Shown piece after piece: positions 9,839-20,476 of a stretch of 64,000 bases of DNA (the stretch's first letter is position 1; each line of letters starts with the position of its first letter). Origin of the DNA: Pseudo-nitzschia pungens (Eukaryota > Bacillariophyta > Bacillariophyceae > Bacillariales > Bacillariaceae); the NCBI GenBank assembly GCA_037355855.1, contig CM074758.1, positions 1,337,001-1,401,000 of the forward strand. The letters are read 5' to 3'. The notes under the pieces are model-generated. The model was not told where the DNA came from. It saw only the letters and a program-made list of their open reading frames with translations, and did not search any database. The position numbers and the translations under genes were made by a program.

Positions 9839-11997
9839 TTAGATAACTCTAGGTCTCTTCCCATCGCCGGGCACGGCGACACCCTCGCGTGCTCGCTTCG
9901 CTCCTTCGCCGACGCCGGCCGCGTTGCCCTCTTTGAATATATTGACCAGATGCTCCCGCAGGAGACTGTAGGTAACGCTGTGGGCGCACTGCAGCCGATT
10001 GCCCTGCTCGCGCCCGGTCCAGAAACAGGTTCGCCCCTTCCAGATCCGTTCCAGCACCCTCGGCCAGATGGAGATCGGTATGTTTTGATCCATGTTTCGA
10101 CTGACGAGACTCCTCCCGGTCCAGTTGTAATCCAAAAGATACTGGATGCGTTCCAGATCGCGCCTTCCTCCCTTGCTGAGCTCTTTCGTCTTTAGGTAGT
10201 TCACTCGTTTGTTGTTGAAGTGCAACGCATACGTCAGATAGGAAGGAAAGAAATCTGCAAACGAATCAACACGAAAGAAAAAAGAACAGGCAGAATGAAT
10301 CGTTTAGCGAGAGCCGAGCATTGCACCAGACTGTTTTGGGTCCGCGCCACTGCCAATCCGGATGCTGTTGTCAATCGCCATCGGTCATACTCACGATGCC
10401 ATTTCATATCCCCGTTCTCATGATAACTATGGTGCCATTCCACGGGTCCCATGTTGAAGTTTACGTCACCCAATCTGGGATTCGTAGTCAAAAGCTTTAT
10501 CAGCCTGCGGCAGACGCGATCATTGATTTCAAAAAACGAGAACCGTTGCGAAGAGATCCGAAGGACACCCAAGTGATTCGGGGTTTTGACCTTGGCAAAT
10601 GATCCAACAACCTGAGACGTTATGTCGTTCATTCCCAGATCGAGATTGTGAAGGGAGTGACACGTCGACATCGTGTTGTATATCGTGCTCACTTCTTCAT
10701 CCGATAGGGAATTCACGGAAAGATCCAGGCTCTGCAATTTTTGGTTCCCCCTGAGACCACCGAGAAAAATTTGGAGAAAATTTGGACTTCTCGACGGTTT
10801 GTCGTAGAAAGCCCCGGAAAGATGCAAGTCCGTCAGCCTGGATTCCTTGGACGACAGGAGTTTTGCGATCCCGTGAACACCTCGTCCCAAATTACAGTTC
10901 CCCGACAACGAGAGTCTTCGAATCACGTGATTTCCTTCAACGGCGAATGCAATCGGAGCTACGTTCACTCTCGTGCTAGAAGCTTTCAATTTTAGGGACA
11001 GGGATTCGATCGACCGATTCTTCCGCATGCCAATCGACATGTCTTCTACGTCGTCGGGGAAGAGCAGAATGTCCCTCAGGTGCAAATGTCTCAGTTTGCT
11101 CGACTCCAAACCCCTTGAAAATGTTGCTTTCGGGAAGAAACTGCTCAGAGTAAACGCCCCTGTTAGCGTCAACGATTCTAGAACTGAATTCCGACACTTC
11201 AACAAGTCGGAGAGGCCTGTTACTCCGTTCTCTGGAGCACTCTTCAAACAAAGCACAAGTCGTTTGAGAGAGGGATGTGACTTTAGTGCCCTAACAATCT
11301 TCGCAATATCATTTCCTTGGGAAACTTGCGTTCCCCCGAGAAACGAGAATGATATTAATGAAGTATTGGCCTCAATTCCTGCAGCCAACTCTGGGATCTC
11401 TTTAGGATGCAAAATTATTCCATCCAAGAAATGGAGTCGTTTCACCTTCAAAAACTTTAGCGCATCGTATTGTATGAAATGCATGGGACGCGAGTGGAAG
11501 ATGAGGCATTGAAATCTCTCATTACCTCGCATCGATCTGGAAATAATGTGGAAGGTAGAATTATTGCATGTTCTTGTAGGATTGTACCTATCGTTGGTCA
11601 ATGAAAAAGCAAGGGTCTGAACTATGTCTAGTTGCAGTACTCTTTCCAAGACGGCATTGATGTGTCTTTCTTGACATCCGCGAAATTCGATTGATGACCA
11701 ACAGCGTTCACAATATTTTGAAAAGAGGAATAGGATCCCATCGACAACTGAATCATGCCACATGTCATAAAAAACCAAATGCTTCTTACGAGGATCATGG
11801 ATGGCTTCTTCGAGTTTCTTAATGTTGGATTTTGGATCAGACCAACTATCGCACGTCAGAAGGACGTCCTCGGAGAGTGAAATCACCTTGTCTCCGATGT
11901 CGTGGGAAATAACTTTGAACCGATTCAAGATCTCATCCTCGTTGAAAGGATCAGACTTGCTTCTTTCTGCCGATGACTCTGCTCTGTTCCTAATCAT
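9839..11997 (-). CDS. Leucine-rich repeat protein (2 exons)
   Basis: Exon 1 is 11997-10395 and exon 2 is 10254-9839. The 140-base intron has donor GTGAGT and acceptor TTTGCAG and joins in phase 1, giving 672 residues. The more upstream start is GTG, so ATG 11997 is used. Residues about 150-520 contain degenerate LRRs of the ribonuclease-inhibitor type (LRHLHLRDILLFPDDVEDM; LQSLDLSVNSLSDEEV; LHNLDLGMNDI). The spliced C-terminus (YALHFNNKRVNYLK, RIQYLLDYNWTGR, ISIWPRVLERI) is a short cap often seen in diatom LRR proteins, in my recollection. There is no signal peptide or membrane span. It probably acts as a protein-interaction scaffold; the partner is unknown. It is convergent with the sulfotransferase, 123 bp apart. 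Confidence 0.8.
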
Positions 11998-12931
11998 CTT
12001 CACATCTATGTGCTATTCATTGAGGTTAAAAGATTAGAATTGGAATCGATGCAATGCTTCTATGTTTCGACCTTGTTAAGCACTGGTTCGTGTACGAGTA
12101 GTGATGGTGGAATAAGATGTTTCTTTCTCAAAAACTTGAGAGGAGGTCGCTTGTACGTAAGTCTTACTTAATCTCCTATTAAAAAAATTCAGACAAAGGG
12201 TACGAATACCGAAGAACAATCTTACGGTAGGGTATTTTGTATCGTTAATGCTTTCTTATTTGTATACAATGAAAAAGATCGAAATTCGTTTTCAACTTCA
12301 TACGAAGTATAACAAGTAGTAGTAAATAAGGTTACCATCTCATTAATTCAGGTTCATTAGTCAAAAGCGATTACGGCAATGAAACTTTAAGTAAGATTAT
12401 GGTAGCGAAAAAAGGGTAGTTACAATCATTGTTGTTTTTAGTAATTACTGCTTCTTTGCCAAAATAACTTTATGACTTTCGGGTTGTAATCTCTCTACAC
12501 TCATAATGCTCTTCTGAATCAAAACTATCTTTTCATCCAATGAAAGGAGGACTTCTGACACCGGTTCTCGGATGGTTTACCAAAAAAAGAATCCGTGACC
12601 TAATTTTTTCATAACTTTGATCTGCGTACGAGCACCCGTACGAGTTACAAGTAAGGTTTACCGGTAACCTCATTTGAGAGCCGAACAAAACTATTTTCTC
12701 TTATTGCACTCGGCGATTACGGTATTCTGTTTAGCTATTTCATAGAACATTAATTACAGTCCTCTAGGAGAAGACCAGGAGCTGAGCGATGAGACCTGTA
12801 GTATCGTTTCCCAAAGAATTGATCAATATTTATAAGTGTATTCAAGTTAAAGTTGATCACAATTTGTATGGTACTGTTTTCAGAACCTTCAATTAAGGCT
12901 TATTCTTTTTCAAAAATTCTACCATTAGATG

Positions 12932-13026
12932 TACTACAAAGTTCTTATCAGCTGTCCCCGGGTTCTGCGTCCCCGACTACTAATTTCTACTGAAACCCGG
13001 GGACAGCTGATAGGAATTCTGTAGTA
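12932..13026. mobile_element. 95-bp foldback MITE-like element, copy 1
   Basis: The two ends are inverted repeats of about 31 bp sharing TATCAGCTGTCCCCGGGTT. The ends read TACTACA and TGTAGTA, so a TA target duplication with CTACA termini is possible, as in Tc1/mariner-type elements. This copy differs from the 60053-60147 copy by a single base. It has no coding capacity. Confidence 0.85.
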
Positions 13027-14005
13027 CCGGTACGGTATTATGGTACACAACATGTCCAGAGCGGTAATAAGAAGTTGTTTAATTCAGTACTAAGTACAAC
13101 CAGACATGAAATTTCCGGTCGCAATACGAACAATTCCCGTTCGGCACGCGTCTTTCCCCGCTCATGTCCAAAGTGTTATGCTGCGCACCCCGCATGCGGG
13201 TTTGAAGCTACGATTATGTCCATCCCAGACGCCTTCAAAAAGCGAGTAAGGTTTACCGTCAGCGATCCGAAGTACGGTAAGGCTTAGCTTCTCCCCGAAA
13301 AAGACTGCCTTAAAGTCCTAATTCAATTTTAAAAACCAATTCAATCAAGTCAGTGAGCTTGTAGAAGGATGTAACACTGCATTGGAGCAAGCAATATGAC
13401 AAGAGACAAGCAGTCAGAGAAGAGATTGTGCCCCATCTGCCCCACGGTAAAAGACAAGTCCTAAAGTACCAGGTACCTTATACAAGTGAACAGTATTTGA
13501 AGCACTGAACAATGGTGGAGCTGATCAAGAAAGCCTTAACTAATTGTACTGATAATAAGAAAAGACAATCATAGATACTGTATTTGTTTGTCTGTTAAGA
13601 CAATCATAGTCCACCCTCTGTTTCCGGTAGTTTATATTTGAACAACCCATTGCAGCGCAACTTAAAAATTCTTGGTGATAGTCGGTGCTTTGACAGCACA
13701 ATTCATCGAACAAGTGATGGTTTAGAGGTGGCGACTTGTGACTGCGTTTCGTGATTGAAAAAATAACTTCTTTTCTGGGTGGAGCTCAGTCCCAAAATGA
13801 ATGTTCCGTACGTTAGAAAGAAATACAGTACTGAGTACGTAGTAAATGTCACTATTACTGACCCCTGCTATTATTGAATACTACTAATAATGTTTTGATG
13901 ATTTTTTTTTTAAGTAAAGGAAAGGATCACCGCACTAACTAAAAAATAAAATTCGGTAATTAAGGTTTACCTTCAAACGTATGAATGACAAATACTCGTA
14001 CCGAA

Positions 14006-14026
14006 GTAAGGTTACGGTAACCTTAC
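14006..14026. repeat. Palindromic GTAAGGTTAC pair
   Basis: GTAAGGTTAC is followed, after one G, by its exact reverse complement. The same arrangement occurs at 27245-27265 and, without a spacer base, at 59995-60016. It lies about 140 bp upstream of the STK19-like ATG. Confidence 0.8.
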
Positions 14027-14166
14027 AGCACACCTGGCGAATGAACGAATCACCTCATTAACAAAAAACATACCGTAAATTACCAGTGGATGATTCCGAT
14101 TGTAGAGGGTTAATCGGTGGTGCCCGACTCTATACCATAAATTCAACAACATATGAGAGAACCAAG

Positions 14167-15283
14167 ATGGACGGGCGTGGAGAAACCAACTCGCATCGGG
14201 TCCAATCAAAGCGTGTGGTCGTTAAAAAAATACAGATCAAGCGAAAATGTGGAGGCACTTCGAACAATATCGGGAAGATTCTGGTCAAATCTTCGGCTTT
14301 CAAGAGAAGCTTAGAAAAGGAGAGTAGCACCCGTCCAAATCCAAAAAGAAAACGATCGCCGCATGTAGAACAAAAAACAAGATCGTGCGGATTACCAGCG
14401 TTTCAATATCGAACTCAAAACTGGCAATCGGACGTAAGCTCTGAAAGAGCTCATGGACAAAGTAACTCTTTGCCGTCATCATACTTACACGACGACGTGC
14501 AAGAAGACGATATCCCCTCGGATACGCTAATGGCAATAAGGTCACTTGTTGGATCTGACCAGGGTCTACATGTACCAATTACCAACAACGGTTCTGTCCA
14601 GGTAATCCTCGAAAATCAGATATACTCTATTTTCGACGAAAATCATTCTTCAGTTGTGAACTCGGAAATATTGGAATTGATTCACAACAATAAGATTCAA
14701 AGGATTTTTTGTCACGACATGTCATCGACAGCAGTTATACTGACAGATCATTATGTGAGAGCTGTTTGGGATGCGCATACCAATCAGGATCACTCTTGCC
14801 AATCAAAATTTTCAGACAAAATAGTTTCATGGTTTCTTTCCAATCTTCGATATTGGACAAAGGCGACAATTACCGAATCAAACTTGGAGGACCGATGGGA
14901 ATCCAGTACCACTGATAATCTTGCTGCTACAACGGGTTTAAATGCGAAAGACGCAGTGCAATATTTGTTGAGAGCGCAATTCTTGATAAGAGATTCAAAA
15001 CAAAATCTGAGCTGGTGGTTCCAAGGAGGAATCTTACTTCATTTGGCTTCCGAATTGGGGGATCGTGCTAAAAAGGTGGAACGAAGGGCGGCGCCAAATA
15101 TTGACTTTGCTGGCTCAAAGAAAAGAAATGTCGAAGGCTAATGTTCTACAAAAGAACCGCCACTCTCATGTATCAACAGATTTTCTTTTGAACGAATTGC
15201 TGTACAAGGAAAAGATACGTATCGTCGATCGACCGTTTGGGAGTTTTGTTCAGTTAGTCAAAGACGACGATGCGTCGCGATGA
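14167..15283 (+). CDS. STK19: STK19-like winged-helix protein, frame broken by one base
   Basis: The ATG at 14167 (ACCAAGATGG) follows an in-frame GTG that was rejected. A basic N-terminus (KRVVVKKIQIKRK, NPKRKR) suggests nuclear import. Winged-helix blocks match the animal STK19 family: VILENQIYSIFDENHSSV, VILTDHYVRAV and LLRAQFLIRD followed by SWWF. The frame stops at 15141, but the family C-terminus (GRRQILTLLAQRKEM ... FLLNELLYKEKIRIV) continues in the +1 frame to 15283. The switch falls near the A5 run at 15070-15074, so one extra base explains it. STK19 was once called a kinase but is now described as a DNA-binding factor of transcription-coupled repair; no kinase motifs are seen here. 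Its stop lies 8 bp from a convergent stop. Confidence 0.8.
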
Positions 15284-15291
15284 CTTCGTGT

Positions 15292-16194
15292 TTATTTTAC
15301 CACGATTTGACCATCACTCTTTCCGTAAACACAGCCTATGAAAATTCCTTGTCGGTGGGTTTCTCTCATGAAAGTCGCCTTCATTCCGGTGAACTTTAGC
15401 CGCACCTTACAGTGCTCATAACAAGCCTCATTGATACCGACAAAATCACATTTGTAGAATGCAGCTCTAATTGAATCATCGGGAATCTCGACGGATTGAA
15501 TTCGGAAAAATGAGTTACAAGCAAGGCCAAGTTCAGATGTGCATGCTAAAAGTGGTGACTTTGGTGCTTCGAAACTGATGCCTGTAGGTTGCCAAGTGAA
15601 GTCCCGTTCATTCCAGCACTTTGAAAATCAAAACATCGATCGATCACCTCCAGTTACAGGAAAACAACCAAACGCCTGCAAACTATGAGCTTGAAAACTT
15701 CTCGCCCACATGATATTCTCTACTTTCACGTCCTAATCTCTCTGCAGGAAGTAGAACTGTCGGAAAAAATGCAAAATCAAGATAGGACTTACATAATTAC
15801 CCAGCAACCTCCGAGAAGCGAAGATATCTTTATGATTCTGTATGGTGGTGAGTGGATGATCAACATAGTAATAATAATAGTGATAGGGCTTGTCACCTAA
15901 AAATTATCTGGCTGGAGCTTCAGATAGTATGCACCATACTACTACTCCTGGTAGCGAGGGAGGATAAATAATTGCTAGTGGAAGGGCCCCGATTTTTCCA
16001 TCTCTCATCAAAAGAGAAGGGTCGATAAAATAATTAGGTTGGGTAATAAATAATGAAGCACCTACAAAAATCTTTTCTTGTTCAGGATTTACAGTATTTC
16101 GCGACTTGATATATGCCCTAGGAACTAGGCTAAGAAGTACGAAGCTCAATGTCGAGGAGTGCTGATGCAAAAAGGTCACGACCCAAGAAATCAT
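15292..16194 (-). CDS. Unrecognised minus-strand gene, probably multi-exon
   Basis: The most convincing part is a C-terminal exon, 15618-15292. It follows acceptor TTTTCAAAG and is open for about 108 codons to a TAA that lies 8 bp from the STK19-like stop. It includes Cys-containing text such as RAAFYKCDFVGINEACYEHC and RLKFTGMKATFMRETHRQG. A 96-codon frame from ATG 16194 (IFVGASLFITQPNYFIDPSL) ends at 15904. The same frame beyond that stop again reads like protein (YYYVDHPLTTIQNHKDIF) up to a GTAAGT donor near 15790. The middle exon joins could not be resolved, and a one-base error is possible. I do not recognise the family. Sharing a convergent end with a conserved gene supports a real gene. 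Confidence 0.45.
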
Positions 16195-16349
16195 TGGGGA
16201 AAAAAACGCGGTTCATTCGAATCAACATCCAGTCTACCTGGACAGACAGGCATTGCTCGCGAAGAACATCGACGAATACACGGCCGATACAGTACGGTAA
16301 TTAACTGATTGAACTCCTCGTTTTCAACTGGGTGTCGCTTCTCCGGACG

Positions 16350-17370
16350 ATGTTATCGCCATGGTCGATACAAACATGGATGTACGTCTTGCTGCTCGAA
16401 AGTCTCCTCGTTTGCTCGTGTGTCGGTTTTCTACCCACGCCCTGTGTGGATCGGGGAGCGATTGGCCACCGCTCGTCGTTGACGCTTTCGAGCAATTCTC
16501 GAGCGATTCGGAATTCTGCGCTACATCATGACCAAAGCAAACGTCGGGGTTTCCCCCCCGCGACGAAGCGATTCGCACGAGACAAGAACATCTTTGCGTC
16601 CGAGGAGGACCCATCGATTGCGCGATCTCTGCTTGGTTTCGCTTTGAGGAGCAATAGCAACGACGCCGAAAACGTCTCGAATCGCGCGCGATTCGGGAAG
16701 AAAAACAAAATGATCGAAACCGGTGTCGGCGCCGCTCTCGTTTTAGGCGACAAGAGACGGAGGAAGCAATGGAAACGAGATGTCGCGAGGCAGTTTCCGT
16801 GGATTCCGACGGAGATGCTTTCGGTGTGCGCAGACGGGCTGGCGACGGCGTTTGCCTCCGTGGCACCGAAAGATTTGAAAAAGGCATTGCAGGCCGGGTG
16901 GGTTGGAAAAAACCAGGTCCAAGATCGGAGGGGATGTCGTTCGCAACCTACAGGGTCAGCCCCTGATCAAACAACTGCCGCTTCCAAAGGAAGAAAAGAG
17001 AAAGCTCTTGACCACTCTCGTCGATTTTTCGTTGGACTTTTTGCTCAAGGACGTGGAACCGGCAATGGCGTCTCCCTTGGATAAGTTGCTGGCTTTGGAT
17101 CGAGAACGGAGAGAGATCCAAAGATACATGTCTTTTTCGGAACTCGCCTGGTATCGTCTCCGTTACAAACCAATATCGACAGTCTGTTTGGGATTGCTTT
17201 CATTCTGGACGGCCTACTCAGCATTCGCTTTCTATCGACCAAGTTCCAATTTGGCTAGCATTGTGAATCAATCAAAGTCTTTGCTCTCCTCGTTGTGGGG
17301 CATTGTTGTTCCGGTCGTTCTTAATGGGAAACGCGCTATTCAAAAATACGTAATTCGTATGAAAGTGTGA
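16350..17370 (+). CDS. Plastid-targeted membrane protein of unknown function, frame broken by one base
   Basis: The upstream GTG (16332) is rejected in favour of ATG 16350. The N-terminus is a signal peptide (MLSPWSIQTWMYVLLLESLL) ending CSCVG|FLPTP, a Phe-type cleavage site like that of diatom plastid preproteins. The first frame runs to about KDLKKALQAGWVG. The conserved-looking remainder (IGGDVVRNLQGQPLIKQLPL ... RYKPISTVCLGLLSFW) lies in the +1 frame from about 16903 to 17370. The switch coincides with the A6 run at 16907-16912. The C-terminal part has one clear membrane span (STVCLGLLSFWTAYSAFAFY) and a weaker second one. About 340 residues in total. The family is not recognised. Confidence 0.6.
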
Positions 17371-17720
17371 CCAAGTGGATGGGTAAAAGGTAACGTCATA
17401 GTAAGGGATAACTGCCGCAGAGCAGTGCTACGTAGTTTTTATAGAGAAGAGTCAGATGCGTTGATTCTTCAATGGAAGTTTCTACTACCGATTCTTGTTT
17501 TTTGCAGAATAAAATGCCTTCCCCGTCCATTGCATTGACATCGAATGGTGATCCCGTAATACCACGACGGTATTTTTGTATAGTGTGATCGCTGCTGTGG
17601 ATTTACTGTGGATGTTCATGGATGCAGAATAAGCAAGACCTTTTGTTGCGTCGGTGCAAACACCGACTTTGTCGTTGCACTGTTGTTTGTTCAATCAAAA
17701 TCAATCTCTGACCCAACCAG
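17371..17720. other. Intergenic between convergent genes
   Basis: About 350 bp of shared 3' flank between the plastid membrane protein and Vti1. No gene, repeat or palindrome of note was seen. Confidence 0.6.
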
Positions 17721-18360
17721 CTAACGCAAGAACTTGACGGCCACGAAAGAGACAATGACCACGCTCAGGGCCAGTCCGTAGAGAAGCATTTTTTGCTGCC
17801 TAGCCCTTTGGTTCATGGATGCTATAATACGCTGCGCTCGCCCGGTCATCGAGGTCACCTGGCGGATTCGGACCGTGGGCCGATTCGATCGTCGCTCGGT
17901 TGTTCGACAGTTCGTCGCCGATTTCGAGGGCTACCTGTTCTGTTTCTTGCAATACCCTGCGGGCCGAATCCAATTGACGATTCTGATTCTGCAGCATGTC
18001 TTGTTGCTGGCGCAGTCGTTCCCTTTGTTGATCGTTGCCGCTGTTTCCGGTCCCGTTGCCCCGAGCCGACGCCATCAACGAGCGTTTGTTGTCTTCGTCT
18101 CGAAGGATTTGCAATTCGCTTTTGTAGGTACGAACCTGACCCAGCAACTCGCGTTTCAAGGCAGCATCGGGCACGCTGCGAGCCTCCAATGCCATTTGTT
18201 GCAGAAGGTCCTCGCATTGGTCGATGGCTTCGGCCGGATCGCACGATGTTTCTCCGGTCTCTTCGTCTCTGTATCCTCCATCGCTCGCGCTGAACGATGC
18301 CTTCACTTGCCGAGTCAGGCTCTGGAATTCGTCGTCGTAGTGCTGAAATGTTTGCGACAT
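17721..18360 (-). CDS. VTI1: Vti1-type SNARE (Qb), frame broken by one base
   Basis: It starts at ATG 18360 (MSQTFQHYDDEFQSLTRQVK); the upstream GTG is rejected. An N-terminal Habc-like helical region (EDLLQQMALEARSV, LGQVRTYKSELQIL) precedes a SNARE motif (ETEQVALEIGDELSNNRATI ...). The frame then diverges, but the +1 frame carries the rest of the SNARE heptads (RIRQVTSMTGRAQRIIASM). It ends in a C-terminal membrane anchor (LLYGLALSVVIVSFVAVKF) with stop 17721-17723. One extra base at GG 17870-17871 explains the break, and the joined SNARE motif aligns without gaps to animal Vti1. The protein should act in Golgi-endosome-vacuole fusion. About 212 residues, normal for the family. Confidence 0.85.
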
Positions 18361-19423
18361 CGTTTGATCCGATAGAGCTGAATGGAGCAAGCGATTTTTT
18401 TCACTCGAGGCAGAATGGTTACTGATTCGAAACACAAAAGTCGACGCGATCGGAACCTTTCGTTCTTGTCAACTGGCGTAAGGTTAGCGGTACGTGTACC
18501 GGTCTTCGATCGCTTGGTGTGTTTGGTCTTATTGCTGGAGACAAGAGTTTTTTTTTTTCGGTCACGACGAGTATGACTTCCTTTCGCTTTGTCAATTTTG
18601 AATGAATGCGATGCGATGCGAGCTTACTCGAGATGTCGAGGCAGTATTCAATCTTGTCCGTTGTTGGATTTGTCGCGGCCTTTTTCGTTCTGCCTGTTGC
18701 AAGGGTAAATAATGTCTTTTTGGTGAGGGAACAATCCTGTTTTCACTCTGTCGCAACAATTATGTCGGATTTTTCACCTCGGTCGTCGATCGCAGTCGGT
18801 TTTGAAAATGGTTTGCAAGTCGCCGAAAACCCTTGACGTACCGGTAATTACAGTGCTGTACGACTGATCAACACGACTAACTGTAACTTACCGTAACTTA
18901 CCAATGAAGCTGATCCACTGTTCTTATTCTTACTTTTTATAATGATGTATATATATATATATATATAAGCGTGGGGCTACAGAAACTTACACCTCCGGGT
19001 CCCTTTCGGCCCTAAATATTGATTTTGTCCGTTTTCTGTTTTTGCTACCATTCGATAGATATTGATTTAAGCTATATCCCCATGTTTTTCTTTTAGCCTA
19101 GTTCCTGATACTTCAAAAGTTATGGGATTTAGAAGTTCACCTCAACGTGCTTCGAGAACGAAAGTGCCCTGTTTCTTTTGCGTTTTTCTCGAAAACAGGA
19201 TCTGAGTTTTTTTTGGGTGCGCGCAAAATAGGGTTGTAAGTTTCTGTAGCCCCACGCTTATATTATGGTATGTATTTTGTATATCTTAGATACCTTACCT
19301 ACCGGTACATCATTCTGGTGGACATGGGTCGAAACCACACTTTTTAACTTTGCTACTAATACTTACACTCCTACCCACGGAAACTACAAACAACAACCCC
19401 AACAACCCAACAATACCAACCCC

Positions 19424-19455
<32 letters not shown>

Positions 19456-20476
19456 GAACCCCAACCCCAACAGTGTTAACAGTAGTGCGGTCAAGGTGCA
19501 AGTGTTTCGGTGATTCAATTGCTGGAGAAGAAGAACATGGGTAATGTATGTAAGGTTACGGGTACAGTAGTTTAAAATTGTGGGTAAAAAGTGTGGATTA
19601 GACCTAAAATAAGTGTGTTAACGAACGGGTAAGTAACGTAAGTAACCCATTCTGGTGAGTGAGAGAAAGAGAGCGGAAGGCCTCCCCATGATCATAAGAA
19701 TGTTTCTAACAAAAATGAAGGATACACGTAATTATTCGTCACGTAACCTTACTTGCTGTGTTGTAAAAACCTCATCCATCGGTTGAAAAACCGTCGTCAT
19801 ACTGGACTTCGAATTATTGCCCATACGGTAATTTAGCTAAGATTAGGTAATGTAATGAACGTAGCAGAGGGGATTTTGTTCCCTCGCAAAACGGTATTTT
19901 GAGGAATTGAGGAATGGTAAGATTATTACGTGCAATCCCGTTACGTGTTTCAGAAGTAACCTTACCGTAATTTACCGTAATTACAATAGTAATCTTACTT
20001 CGTACGAAGTAAAATTCCTTACTCCCTAACAAAATCTCCAAACGATTTTTTGATTGACTTATTGTGATGATTACAGTAATTTAAAACTTCTCATCCATCA
20101 AAATTGTGAAAAAAAAAAAACGCTGGGCGCTGGGCTCTGTAGTACCGGAAAGCAATCACATGTCACGTGCTTTTCTTTCCCATCTACTTGCTTCTTATGA
20201 TTGTATTACTGCCACAAGCAACATACCATCACTGGCTTCTACGACTCAACAGCCAAACTCGTTCTTGATTGAATCAATCAATCAATTGCTGCATTCTGAA
20301 ATACCGCGTCAACAATCCGTTTTCTTCGAAGAAGAGAAGTCAATCAGTTTGTAGTTGATCTCTCTGTGTGCTTTCCGAAACGTTCGGAAGCATCTCGACT
20401 TTCCCTTTGTTTCGTACTAGGGTGGCGCACAACATCTTTTCTCGACCCTGTCGGGTTCCGTTTAGAACCGTCGTCC
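18361..20476. other. Intergenic region with a 295-bp inverted-repeat element
   Basis: It contains a 76-codon ATG frame (18606-18836) with a hydrophobic start and no recognisable family, a TA microsatellite (18948-18966), the 18966-19260 element, a CAA microsatellite (19389-19455), and AAGGTTAC/GTAACCTTAC motifs at 19551, 19743 and 19956. No supported gene. Confidence 0.6.
18966..19260. mobile_element. 295-bp element with perfect 25-bp terminal inverted repeats
   Basis: TAAGCGTGGGGCTACAGAAA and the next five bases at 18966-18990 recur as the exact reverse complement at 19236-19260. Flanks are TATATA on the left and TATATT on the right, so a TATA or TA target duplication is possible. The interior has no open frame, which suits a non-autonomous DNA transposon. 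Only one copy was noticed in the window. Confidence 0.75.

Larger units (their letters stand above)
12004..14166. other. Repeat-rich intergenic region without a supported gene
   Basis: About 2.1 kb of A+T-rich DNA. It holds a 95-bp foldback element (12932-13026), AAGGTTTACC motifs, ACCGGTA runs and a palindromic AAGGTTAC pair at 14006-14026. Short frames such as 13075-13287 start at TTG and are not credible. Confidence 0.7.

Noticed and set aside
18606..18836. 76-codon ATG frame with signal-peptide-like start
   Set aside because: No conserved features, no downstream exon found; kept only as a mention in the intergenic entry.
20366..20476. Upstream start of the FHA-like gene
   Set aside because: GTG start codon; the first ATG in frame is 20477.
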